Positions 1 through 12,912 of a DNA stretch of 64,000 nt are shown in pieces. A program made the position numbers and the translations under genes. Source of the DNA: Cannabis sativa (Eukaryota; Streptophyta; Magnoliopsida; Rosales; Cannabaceae); contig NC_083602.1 in NCBI RefSeq assembly GCF_029168945.1, positions 46,747,442-46,811,441 on the forward strand, read 5' to 3'. The notes under the pieces were generated by a model. It was not told where the DNA came from. It ran no database searches and saw nothing but the letters and a program-made list of their open reading frames with translations. The first letter of the stretch is position 1. Each line of letters opens with the position of its first letter.

Positions 1-2333
1 TTGGACTCCGACCAAGACCCAAACTGGGATCGAAATGCTGGACCTAGGTTCTGACCGAGATCCTAACCCAAACCCAAACTTGGACCCGCACTCGGGACCA
101 AAACTTGGACCTGGACCCAAACGTAGTCCCAGATTAGGGTATAGACCTGGACATAAAGCCGGACACAGACTCGGACTCGAACTCAAACCCACACACATAT
201 TCAGACCCAAAGCTAAACCCGGACCCAGACCCAAACTCGAACCCAGACCAGGATCAGAACCAAGGACTTACACCAAGAACTGAATAAAGACTCAGATCTG
301 GATTTGAACTTGGCACTCGGACGCAACCTAGACCAAGACCCAGGACGCGAACCCACACCCGGAGCCTGATCTGGACCTAGGCTGAAATCCAGACCCGAAT
401 CCAAACTTAGGCCAGGACTCGAACTCCGACCCGAACTCAAACCCAAACTCGAACTCAGAATAGGAAATGGAACTAGAACTGAACTACGACTAGGACCAGG
501 ACCAGCACCTAAACGCAAACCCGAACCCAGATCAAAACCCAGAAAGAGACCTAAACCCGAACTGAGACTTGGTCTCGAACCCGAACCTAGACCGTGACCC
601 AAGCCCTCACAATAATCGGGACCTTGACCAAGAATAAGGAAAGGGACCTAGGAAACAGAACTAGGACCGGACCTAGTACCCTAACTTGAACCTAGGACCC
701 ATCTTGTTACTCGGCAGCAGAAATGTAACCAGAATGGGACCCGAGATTGGGATCCGGATCTAGACCCAGGGCTTGGACAAAACCCATAGTCGGTGTCTGG
801 ATTTGGGACCCAGCCTTGGACCCCAACCCTGACAAGGACCCAAACCCACACCCGGACCTGAACCCAGTCCCAAACCAAAAAGTGGACCCGAACCCGTACC
901 CTCTAACCCAAAATTGGAACCAAAACTGGAAGTTGACCAGGACTAGAAGAAGACCTTGGACTTGGAATCGTAACTAAAATTGGACCTAGATCCAGAACCG
1001 TAACCGGACCAGGACCCCGACTCCAAATTAGACCTAGACCCGAATCGGGAGCCGGACCTAGATCCCGACCTAAACCTTGACTCGGGACCCGAACCCGAAC
1101 CTGAACTCAGACCCAAACATGGAACCAAACTAGGGACACAAATCAAGGGTCGGGACTTAGAACCGCACCCCAGTCTCGATCCAGAACCCAACCTCAGAAA
1201 TGAGACCTGGGACATGAACCTGAACCAAACCGAGACCCGTGATAGTGATCCAGATCTTGACTCGGGATTCGGGTAATGGGGCCTGGAACAAACCTGTAGT
1301 CGGTGTGTAGATCTGGGACTCAGACTATGACCAGAATCGAGACGAAGAACCAAACTCGAACCCAGACCTAGACCTTGGACCCAAAATTAGAACCTGAACA
1401 AGAATCGTCGAACCAGGACCGTTGAGCAAGACTAGGATCGGGACAAGGACCCGGACCCAGACCTAGAACCTAACAAAAACAAAGCCTCAGACCCAAAGTA
1501 AGATTGGAACTCGGGCCCGGACACGGTCGTGTACCCAGACCGGAACTGAAACTCGCACCTAGACCTAAATTTGGGACCCGATGCCAAACACAGATTGGAC
1601 CTAGATAGGGATCCGGATACGAACTTGGACTTGGACCAAGACCCAAACTGAGATCGAAATGCTGGACGTAGATTTGGACCGAGATCCTGACCCAGACCCA
1701 AACTTGGACCCGCACTTGGGACCCGAACTTGGACCTGGACACGAACCTAGACCCAGATCGGGGTCCAGACCTAGACACAAACCTAGACAAAGACTTAGAC
1801 CCGAACTCAAACACCCACACCTAGAATCAAACCCAAAGCTAGACCCAGACCCGGACTCCAACTCGAACCAAGACCAGGATCAGAACCAAGGACTTAGACC
1901 CAAAACTGAATCCAGACTCAGATCGGGATTGGAACTTGGGACTCGGACCCAACCTAGACCAAAATCCAGGAGGCGAACCCACACAGGGAGCCTGATCTGG
2001 ACCTAGACTGAAATTTGGACCCAAACCAAAACTCATACCAAGATTCGAACTCCGACCCGAACTCAAACCCAAACTCGAACTTAGAATCGCAAATAGAACT
2101 AGAACCCAACAAGGACTAGGACCAGGTTCAGGACCTAAACCATAACCCGAACCCAGATCAAAACCCAGACAGACACCTAAACCCGAACCGAGACTAGGAC
2201 TCAAACCCGAACCTAGACCGGGACCCAAACCCACACAATAATCGGGACCTGGACCCAGAATCAGGATAGGGACTTGGGAAGCAGAATTAGGACCGGGACC
2301 TAGTACCCGACCAAGACCCAAACTTGAACCTAG
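1..2333. repeat. Degenerate hexamer-based satellite, block 1
   Basis: The sequence is a run of six-base words that mostly fit R-A-C-Y-Y-R on the + strand (GACCCA, AACCCG, AACTTG, GACCTA and similar), so it is A/C-rich on this strand and G/T-rich on the other. Two internal landmarks, both containing a version of AGTCGGTGTC, lie near 787 and 1296 and are 509 bp apart, as in most other units of the array. Long open frames on both strands (for example 213-602 minus) read as dipeptide-like strings (DP/NP, GL/GP, SR/GS, VW/VR). They are a by-product of 6-bp periodicity and scarce stops, not genes. The block ends where a copia LTR begins. Confidence 0.9.
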
Positions 2334-3947
2334 TCTTGGGTTTTGGGCCCTAAATAAAACCCTTTTCAATATAATCAGATTTACTTATTAATAAAGATCA
2401 GAAATAACATTTTATGTTGCATGGTTCACATGATTTATTTCATGATTATAGATATAATGTATGAATTCTATTTAAGTCCAGAACATATGAATTTGTTAAT
2501 GATTATAGTGTTGTCAGCGCAGTTGAATATAATCTTAATTATATATTCGAAAGTTTATTCCCTGATTTGTTAGAACATTGGATTTAGACTGACATGGTAT
2601 GATCAGTGATATGTATTCTTGCACCTTGGAAAAGTGTTATCTCCTTTCCAGGACATTGGCAAAGTTTACCAGTATCGGATGTATGGAGTTTACATCGGAA
2701 GGGACCGATAATGAACTTTGATTAGATATAATAGAATTTACCGTAATATCTATTCAATTCAATATCACCTGTTGATCCTAGATCAAATGATCTTAATCCT
2801 GATATGATTAGGTTCAATCTCAAGAGTGTTATTCGTGTTCTTTGATTTGTTAGTTAAGCCTACTTTTTGGTTAGGGTGATACGTACATTTTGGGAACATG
2901 GTAGTGCAATTGAGTGGGAGCGCTAACATAAATATGGAATCTATAGCTTCTATCTGGCAAATAGAAAGTAAAGGATGATTTCCTTCGAGCTTAACCAAAC
3001 GAAAATAAATGGTGGAGTACTCATTTCACATAGTTGAAATATCATTTATACAGGGTTAAGTGTTTTAAGCATAAAATACATTGTAGGGTCTTACGGTAAT
3101 TTAATCTCTTTACAGTGTAAATCATCTATATAGAGGATCATTGATCAAGTTACGATTATAACAATGGATAACTAATGACGTATCTATATCGTAGAACATA
3201 TAGAGCGTTCTATATGACTGAGAGTGCAATTCCAAGTTCTAAGAGTGGATTCAATAAGGAATTAATAAGTTAGAGAATTTACTTGGTAAATTCGGTTCAA
3301 CTTATTGGAAGCTCGGTTATATAGACCCATGGTCCCCATACTAGTTGAGAACATACTGCTTGTAAGACTCAGTTAATTGATTTTAATTCATCAATTATAA
3401 TTCTAAAGTTAGACTATGTCTACTTTATGAATTTTCACTAAGCAAGGGCGAAATTGTAAAGAAAAAAAAGATTATAGGTTTATTTATTAATTAAGATACT
3501 TTATATGTCTAAATTAATAAATATATAAAATGGAAATATTACTTAATAATTATTTTTAAGTTATTAAATAATTAGAATTGACATTTAAAAGGTTAAATTG
3601 GAAAATTGACATTTTTGAGAAAATGGGAATGAGAAATAGCAAAATGGGAAAGTTGCAAAGTGAGGCCCAATTTCTTATTCTGGCCGTCCACTATGCAAAG
3701 CCCTATACAATTTTATTTTTTCATTATTTTAATGCCACACAATTCTAACCTAAACCTAGAGGGCATTCTATAAATAGAAAGTGATGGCTTCAGGAAACAT
3801 ATAATTTTGCACATTGTTTCGTTCAGAGAAAAGCCAAGCCGCCCCTTCTCTCTCTTTTCCTCTCTACAATTTCGAAACTCTTGAGTGAATGAGTAGTGCC
3901 CACACACATCAAGTGGTACCTCAATCATAGTATGTAAGACTGTGGAA
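2334..3947 (+). mobile_element. Truncated copia LTR inside the satellite
   Basis: The segment begins with a changed LTR start (TCTTGGGTTTT in place of TGTTGGGTTTT) and follows the LTR of element X (44956-46787) along most of its length. It includes the TATA box TATAAATA at 3779-3786 and the CA-rich stretch that ends 'accTCAATCATAGT'. It stops about 230 bp before the expected ...CCAACA end, at a point where LTR and satellite share a short 'aatcag' match. No primer site or internal region follows. It is either a solo LTR that lost its end or a deletion remnant. About 245 bp of satellite is present on both sides (2084-2333 and 3951-4191), which is far longer than a target-site duplication. ORFs of 71 codons within it are LTR sequence, not genes. 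Confidence 0.85.
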
Positions 3948-6892
3948 AATCAGAATCGCAAATGGAACTAGAACCGAACTAGCACTAGGACCAGGACCAG
4001 GACCTAAACCCAAACCCGAACCCAGATCAAAACCTAGACAGAGACCTAAACGCGAACCGAGACTAGGACTTGAACACAAACCTAGACCGGGAACCAAACC
4101 CACACAATAACTGGGACCTGGACCGAGAATCAGGATAGGGACCTGGGAAACAGAACTAGGACGGGGACCTAGTACCCAAACTTGAACCTAGGACCCAGCT
4201 CGTTACTGGGCACCAGAAATAGAACTAGACTGGGACCCGAGATTGGGATCTGGATGTAGACCCAGGGTCTGGACAAAACCCGTAGTCGGTGTCTGGATTT
4301 GAGACCCAGCCCTGGACCCGAACCCTGACAAGGACCCGAACCCCAACCCGCACCTGAACCTAGTCCCAAACCAAAAAGTGGACCCGAACCAGTACCCTGT
4401 GACCCAAAATGGGAACCAAAACTGGAAGTTGACCTTCACTAGAAGTAGGACTTGGACTTGGAATCGTAACTAAAATGGGACCTACATCCAGAACCGTAAC
4501 CGGACCAGGACCCCGAATCCAAATCAGACCAAGACCCGAATGGGGAGCCGGACCCGGATCCCAACCCAAACATTTACTCGGGACCCGAACCCGAACCTGA
4601 ACTCAGACCTAAACATGGAACCAGACTATGGACACAGAACCAGGGTCGGGACCTAGAACCGCACCCCAGTCTCCTTCCCGAACCCAAACTCAGAAATGGG
4701 ACATGGGACCTGAACCAGAATCAGACTGAGACCCGTGACAGTGATCCAGATCTTGACTCGGGATTTGGGTAACATGGCCTGGAACAGACCAGTAGTCGGT
4801 GTCTAGATCTGGGACTCAAACTAGGACCAGAACCTAGATGAAGAACCAAACCAGAACCCAGACCTAGACCTGGGACCCAAAATTAGAACCTGAACAAGAA
4901 TCGCCGAACCAGGACCCTAGAGCAAGACTAGGACCGTGACCAGGACCCGGACCCAGACCTAGAACCGAACACAGACCTAGCCTCAAACCCAAACTGAGAC
5001 TGGAACTCGGGCCCGGACACGGTTGTGTACCCAGACCGGAACTGAGACTCGGACCTGGACCAAAATCTGGGACCAGACCTCAAACGCAGACTTGGACCAT
5101 GATAGGGATCCGGATACGAACCCAAGCACCCACACCTAGAATCACACCCAAGGCTAGACCCGTACCTAGACCTGAACTGGAACCAAGACTAGGATCAGAA
5201 CCAAGGACTTAGACCTAGAACTGAATCCAGACTCAGATCGGTATTGGAACTTGGGACTCGAATCCAACCTAGACCAAGACCCCGGACGCGAACCCACACT
5301 CAAAGCCTGATCTGAACCTAGACTGAAATCCGGACCCCAACCAAAACGTAGACCAGGACTCGAACTCCGACCTGAATTCAAACCCAAACTAAAACTCAGA
5401 ATCGCAAATGGATCTATAACCGAACTAGGACTAGGACCAGGACTAGGACCTAAACCCAAACCCGAACCTAGATCAAAACCCGAACAGAGACCTAAACCCA
5501 AACTGAGATAAGGACTTGAACTCGAACCTAGACCGGGACCCAAACCCACACAATAACCCGGACCTGGACCCAGAATCACGATAAGGACCTGGGAAGCTAA
5601 ACTAGGTCCGGGACATAGTACCCGACAAAGACCGGAACTTGAACATAGGTAACAGCTCGTGACCCGACACCCAAAATGGAACCAGACTGGGACCCGAGAT
5701 TGGGATCTGGATCTCGACCCTGGGATTGGAAAAAACCCGTAGTCGATGTCAGGGTTTGGGACCCAGCCCTGGACCCGCACCGTGACAAGGACCCCAACCC
5801 ACACCCGGACCTAAACCCAGTCCCAAACCCAAAAGTGGAACCGAACCCGTACCCTGTGACCCAAAATTTGAACCAAAACAAGAAGTTGACCGGGAATGGA
5901 ACTAGGACTTGGACTTGGAATCATAACTAAAATTGGACCTAGATCAGAACCGTAACCGGACCAGGACCGAGCTCCAAATCAGACCTAGACCGGAATTGGG
6001 AGCTGGACCCGGATCCCAACCCAAACCTAGACTCGGTATCCGAACACAAACCTGAACTCAGACCTAAACATGGAACCAGACTATGGACACAGAATCAGGG
6101 TCGTGACCTAGAACCGCACCCCAGTCTCGATCCCGAACCCAAACTCAGAAATGGGACTTGGGACCTGAACCAGAACAAGACCGAGACCCGTGACAGTGAT
6201 CCATATCTTGACTCGGGATTCAGGTAATGGGGCCTGGAACAGACCAGTAGTCAGTGTCTACATCTGGGACTCAAACTAGGACCAGAACCCAGATGAAGAA
6301 CCCAACCTGGACCCAGACCTAGACCTGGGACCCAAAATTAGAACCTGAACAAGAATCGCCGAACCAAGACCCTAGAACAACACTAGGACCGCGACCAGGA
6401 CCCTGACCCAAACCTAGAACCGACCACAAACCTAGCCTCAGACCCAAAACTGAGACTGGAACTGGGTCCCTGACACGGTTGTGTACCCAGATCGGAACTG
6501 AGACTCAGACCTGGACCAAAATCTGGGACCCAATCTCAAAAGTGCACTTGGACCATGATAGGGATCTGGAAACGAACCAAAACACCCAAAGCAAGACTCG
6601 TACCTAGATCCGAACTCGAACCCAGACCAAGAACAGAACCAAGGACTTAGACCCAGAACTGAATCAAGACTCAAATAGGTATTGGAACTTGGGACTCAGA
6701 CCCAACCTAGACCAAGACCCAGGACGTGAACCCACACTCAGAGCCTGATCTGGACCTAAACTGAAATCCAGACCCCAACCCAAACTTAGACCAGCACTCC
6801 AACTCCGACCCGAATTCAAACCCAAACTAAAACTTAGAATCGCAAATGGAACTAGAACCGAACTAGGACTAGGACCAAGACTAGGACCTAAA

Positions 6893-6919
6893 CCCAAACC
6901 CAAACCCAGATCAAAACCC
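6893..6919 (-). other. Potential G-quadruplex motif recurring in satellite units
   Basis: The + strand has four CCC runs separated by 3, 3 and 9 bases, so the minus strand carries four GGG runs with loops of that size. The same arrangement is visible at 11159-11185 and 15610-15636, in the equivalent part of the unit just before 'CAGACAGAGACCTAAACC'. Other units have three intact runs plus a shortened fourth (for example near 4010). Folding is inferred from sequence only. Confidence 0.5.
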
Positions 6920-9900
6920 AGACAGAGACCTAAACCCAAACCGAGACTAGGACTCGAACCCGAACCTAGACCGAGACCAAAACCCACACAATAACTGGGA
7001 CCTGGACCAAGAATCACGATAGGGACTTGGGAAACTGAACTAGGTCCGGGACATAGTACCCGACCTAGACCCGAACTTGAATATAGGACCCAGCTCGTCA
7101 CCCGACACCCAAAATTGAACCAGACTGGGACCCGAGATTGGGATCCAGATCTCAACCTTGGGCTTGGAAAAAACCTGTAGTCGGTGTCTGGATTTGGGAC
7201 CCAGCCCTGGACCTGAACCCTGACAAGGACCCAAACCCACACGCGGACGTAAACCCACTCCCAAACCCGAAAGTGGAACGCAACCCGTACCCTCTGACCC
7301 AAAATTGGAACCAAAACAAGAAGTTGACCGGGACTTGAACTAGGACTTGGACATGGAATCATAACTATAATTTGACCTGGATCCAGAATCTTAATCGGAC
7401 TAGGACCGAGCTCCAAATCAGACCTAGACCCGAATTGGCAGCCGGACCCGGATCCCAACCCAAACCTAGACTCAGGACACGAACCCGAATTTGAACTCAG
7501 ACACAAACATGGAACCACACTAGGGACACAGAACAAGGGTCTGGACCTAGAAATGCACCACAGTCTCGATACCGAACCCAAACTCAGAAATGGGACTTGG
7601 GACCTAAACAAGAACCAGACCGAGACCCGTGACAGTGATCCAAATCTTGACTCGAGATTCGGGTAACGGGACCTGGAACAAACCAGTAGTCGGTGTCTAG
7701 ACCTAGACCTAGGATCCAAAATTAGAACCAGGATGAAGAACCAAACCCGAACCTAGACCTAGACCTGGGATCCAAAATTAGAACCTGAACAAGAATCGCC
7801 GAACCAAGACCCTAGAACAAGACTAGTACCGCGACCAGGACCCGGACAAAAACCTAAAATCAAACACAGACCTAGCCTCAGCCCAAACTGAGACTGGAAC
7901 TGGGGCCCGGACACGGTTGTGTACCTAGACCAGAACTGAGACACGGACCTAGACCAAAATCTGGGACCCAATCCCAAACACAGACTTGGACTTGCACACG
8001 GGACCTGAACTTGGACTAGGACTCGAACATAGACCCAGCTCGGGGTCCAGACCTTGACACAAAATCGGACCCGAACTCTAACACCCACACCTAGAATAAG
8101 ACCCAAAGGTAGACCCGTACCTGGACCCAAACTCGAACCCAGACTAGGTGAAAAACCAAGGACTTAGACCCAGAACTGAATCCACACTCAGATCGGGATT
8201 GGAACTTGGGACTCAGACCAAACCTAGACCAAGACCAAGGACGCGAACCCACACCCGGAGCCTGATCTGGACCTAGACTGAAATCCAGACCCCAACCCAA
8301 ACTTAGACAAGGAATCGAACTCCGACCCGAACTCAAACCCAAACTAAAACTCAGAATCGCAAATGGAACTAGAACCGAACTAGGACTAGGACCAGGACCA
8401 GGACCTAAACCAAAACCCGAACCGAGATCATAACCCAGACAGAGACCTAAACCCAAACCAAGACTGGGACTCGAACCTGAACCCGAACCTAGACCGGGAC
8501 CCAAACCCACACAATAAGCAGAACCTGGACCGAGAATCAGGATAGGGACCTGGGAAACTTAACTAGCACCGGGACATAGTTCCCGACCCAAACCCGAACT
8601 TGAACATAGGACCTAGCTCGTGACCCGACACCTGAAATTGAACCAGACTGGGACCCGAGATTGGGATCCAGATCTCGACCCTGGGCTTTGAAAAAAACCA
8701 TAGTCGGTGTCTTGCTTTGGGACCAAGCCCCATGACCCAAAATTGGAACTAAAAGAAGAAGTTGACTGGGACTGGAACTAGGACTAGGACTTGGAATCAT
8801 AACTAAAATATGACCTAGATCGAGAACCGTAACCGGACCAGGACAGAGTTCCATATCAGACCTACACCCGAATCGGGAGCCGGACCCGGATCCCAACCCA
8901 AACCTAGACTCGGGACCCGAACCCAAACTAAGAAATGGGACTTGGGACCTGAACCAGAACCAGACCGAGACCCGCGACAGTGATCCAGATCTTGACTCGA
9001 GATTCGGGTAACGGGGCCTAGAACAGACCAGTAGTCGGTGTCTAGATTTGGGACTCAGAGTAGGACCAGAACCCAGACGAAGAACAAAACTTGAACTCAG
9101 ACCTAGATTTGGGACCCAAAATTAGAACCTGAACAAGAATCGTCGAACCAAGACCCTAGAACAAGAGTAGGACCAGGACCCGGACCTGGACCCAGACCTA
9201 AAACCGAACAGAGACCTAGCCTCACACCCAAACTGAGACTTGAACTCGGGCCCGGACACGGTCGTGTACCTAGACCGGAACTGAGACCTGGACCTGGACC
9301 TAAATCTGGGACCCGATCCCAAACATAGACATGGACGTAGATCGGGATCCGAATACGAACCTGGACTCAGACCAAGACCTAGAATGGGATCGAAATGCAG
9401 GAATCATGATCTGGACCGAGATCCTGACAAGACCCAAACTTGAACCCGCAATCGGGACCCGAACTTGGACTTGGACCCGAACTCAAACCCAAACTCGAAC
9501 TCAGAATCGAAAAGGGAACTAGAACCCAACTAGGACTAGGACCGGGACCAGGACCTAAACCAAAACCCGAACCTAGATCAAAACCCAAACAGAGACCGAA
9601 ACCTGAACCGAGACTAGGACTAAAACCCGAACCTAGACCGGGACAAAAACCAACACAATAACCGAGACCTGGACCCAGAATCAGGATAAGGACCTTTGAA
9701 ACAGAACTAGGACCGGGACCTAGTACCTAACCCAGATACGAACTTGAACCTAGGACTCAGCTCGTTACCCGGCTCTAGAAATGGAACCAAACTGGGACCT
9801 GAGATTGGGATCTGGATCTGGATTTAGGGCTTGGAAAAACCTGTAGTCGGTGTCAGGATTTGGGACCAAGCTCTGGACCCGAACACTGACAACGACCCGA

Positions 9901-12780
9901 ACCCACACCCGGACCTGAACCAAGTCCCAAACCCAAAAGTGAACCTGAACCCGTACCCTGTGACCCAAAATTGGAACCAAAACTTGAAGTTGATCGGGAC
10001 TGGAACTAGGACTTGGATTTGGAATCATAACTAAAACTAGACCTAGATCCAGAACCGTAACCGGACTAGGACCCGGACTACAAATCAGACCTAGACCCGA
10101 ATTGGGAGCCGTACCCGGATCCCAACCCAAACCTGGACTCGGGACCCGAACCCGAACCTGAAACCAGACTAGGGACACAGAAACAGGGTTGTGACCTAGA
10201 ACCGTACCCCAGTCTCGATCCCGAACCCAAACTCAGAAATTGGACCTGGCACCTGAACCAGAACTAGACCGAGACCCGTGACAGTGATCCAAATCTTAAC
10301 TCGGGATTCAGGTAACGGGGCCTGGGACAGACCAGTAGTCGGTGTCTAGATCTGGGACTCATGCTAGGACCACAACCCATACAAAGTACGAAACCTAAAC
10401 CAAGACCTAGACTTGGGAGCCAAAATTAGAACCTGAACAAGAATCGTCGAACTAGGACCCTAGAACAAGACTAGGACCGTGACCAGGACCCGAACACAGA
10501 CCTAGCCTCAGACCTAAACTGAGACTTGAATTTGGGCCCAGACACGGTCGCGTACCCAGACCGAAACTGAGAGCCAGACCTGGACCTTTATTTGGGACCC
10601 GATCCCAAACACAGATTGGAATTAGATGGGGATCCGGATACGAACTTGGACTCGGACCAAGACCCAGACTGAGATCGAAATGTTTGATCTAGGTCTGGAC
10701 CAAGATCCTGACCCAGACCTAAACTTGGACCCGCAGTCGGGACCCAAACTTGGACCTTGACGCGAACCTAGACCCAGATTAGGGTCCAGACCTCGACATA
10801 AAGCCGGACACAGACTCAGACCCGAACTCAAACCCACACAAAGATTCAGACCAAAAGCTAGACCCGGACCCAGACACAAACTCAAACCCAAACCAGGATA
10901 AGAACCAAGGACTTACACCCAAAACTGAATCAAGACTCAGATCGGGATTTGAACTTGGCACTCGGACCCAACCTAGACCAAGACCCAGGACGCGAACCCA
11001 CACCCGGAGCCTGATCTGGACCTAGACTGAAATCCGGACCCGAACCCAAACTCAGACCAAGACTCGAACTCCGACCCGAACTCAAACCCAAACTCGAACT
11101 CATAATCAGAAATGGAACTAGACCTGAACAAGGACTAGCACCAGGACCAGGACCTAAACCCAAACCCGAACCCAGATCAAAACCCAGACAGAAACCTAAA
11201 CCCGAATTGAGACTAGGACTAAAACTCAAACCTAGACCGGGACCCAAACCCACACAATAACCGGGACCTGGACCCAGAATCAGGATAGGGACCTTGGAAA
11301 CAGAACTAGGACCGAGACCTAGTACCCGACCTAGATCCGAACTTGAACCTAGGATCCAGCTCGTTACCCGGCACTAGAAATGGAACCAGACTGGGACCCG
11401 AGATTGGGTTCTGGATCTTAACCCAGGGCTTGGACAAAACCCTTAGTCGGTGTCAGGATTTGGGACCCAGCTCTGGACCCGAACCCTGACAAGGACCCGA
11501 ACCCACACCCAGACCTGAACCAAGTCCCAAACCCAAAAGTGGACCCGAACCCGTACCCCATGACCCAAAAATGGAACCAAAACCGGAAGTTGACTGGGAC
11601 TGGAACTAGGACTTGGACTTGGAATCATAACTGAAATTGGACCTAGATCCAGAACCATAACCGGACCAGGATCTGGACTCCAAATCAAACCTAGACCCGA
11701 ATTGGGAGCCGTATCCGGATCCCAACCCAAACATGGACTCGAGACCCGAACCCGAACCTGAAACCAGACTAGGGACACAGAAATAGGGTCGTGACCTAGA
11801 ACCGCACCCGAACCCGAACCCAAACTCAAAAATTAGACCTGGCACTTGAACCAGAACTAGATCGAGACCCGTGAAAGTGATCCAAATCTTGACTCGGGAT
11901 TCAGGTAACGGGGCTTGGAACAGACCAGTAGTCGGTGTCTAGATCTGGGACTCATTCTAGTACTAGAACCCAGACAAAGAACCAAAACCAAACCTAGACC
12001 TAGACCTGGGTCCCAAAATTAGAACCTGAACAAGGATCTTCGAACCAAGACCCTAGAACAAGACTAGAGCCGTCACCAGGACCCGAACGCAGACCTAGAA
12101 TTGAACACATACCTAGCCTCAAACCCAAACTGAGACTAGAACTCGGGCCCAGACACGGTCGTGTACCCAGACCGGAAATGAGACCCAACCTAGACCTAAA
12201 TCTGGGACCAAATCCCAAACACAGATTGGACCTAAATAAGGATTCGGATACGAACTTGGACTTGGACCAAGACCCATACTGGGATCGAAATGCTAGACCT
12301 ATGTCTCGACCGAGATCCTGACCCAGACCCAAACTTGGACCCGCACTCAGGACAAAAACTTGGACCTAGACCCAAACCTAGACCCAGATTAGGGTCCAGA
12401 CCTGGACATAAACTCGGACACAGACTCGGACCCGAACTCAAACCCACACAAAGATTCAGACCCCAAAGCTAGACCCGGACCCAGACACAAACTCGAACCC
12501 AGACCAGGATCAGAACCAAGGACTTACACCCAGAACTAATTGGAACTTAGCACTCGGATCCAACCTAGACCATGACCCAGGACGCGAACCAACACCCGGA
12601 GCCTGATCTGGACCAAGACTGAAATCCAGACCTAGTACCCAAACTTGAACCTAGGACCCAGCTCGTTACTGGGCACCAGAAATGGAACTAGACTGGGACC
12701 CGAGATTGGGATCCGAATCTAGACACAGCGCTTGGACAAAACCCGTAGTCAGTGTCTGGATTTGGGACCAAGCTCTGGAC

Positions 12781-12912
12781 CCGAACCCTGACAAGGACCC
12801 GAACCCACACCCGGACCTGAACCCAGTCCCAAACCCAAATGTGGACCCGAACCCTGACAAGGACCCGAACCCACACCCGGACCTGAACCCAGTCCCAAAC
12901 CCAAAAGTGGAC
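12781..12912. repeat. 66-bp tandem duplication (11 hexamers) in the satellite
   Basis: Two nearly identical 66-bp copies lie head to tail. The word 'CCGAACCCTGACAAGGACCC' begins at 12781 and again at 12847. The length is exactly eleven six-base words, so the duplication keeps hexamer phase. The only visible difference is near the end of each copy (AAATGTGG versus AAAAGTGG). Other units carry a single copy, so this is a local, fairly recent expansion. Confidence 0.85.

Noticed and set aside
1..2333. Interstitial telomere repeat (CCCTAAA or CCCTAA type)
   Set aside because: Words such as CCCAAA and AACCCG are close to telomere repeats, but there is no run of the plant telomere heptamer and the period is 6 with R-A-C-Y-Y-R variation.
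6664..7719. A 351-codon open frame on the minus strand (and dozens of similar ORFs in the satellite blocks) that could suggest a Gly/Ser/Pro-rich or Val/Trp-rich protein family
   Set aside because: Open frames occur in several phases and on both strands over the same bases, and all read as dipeptide-like strings set by the 6-bp period. There is no start context, domain or frame conservation between units.
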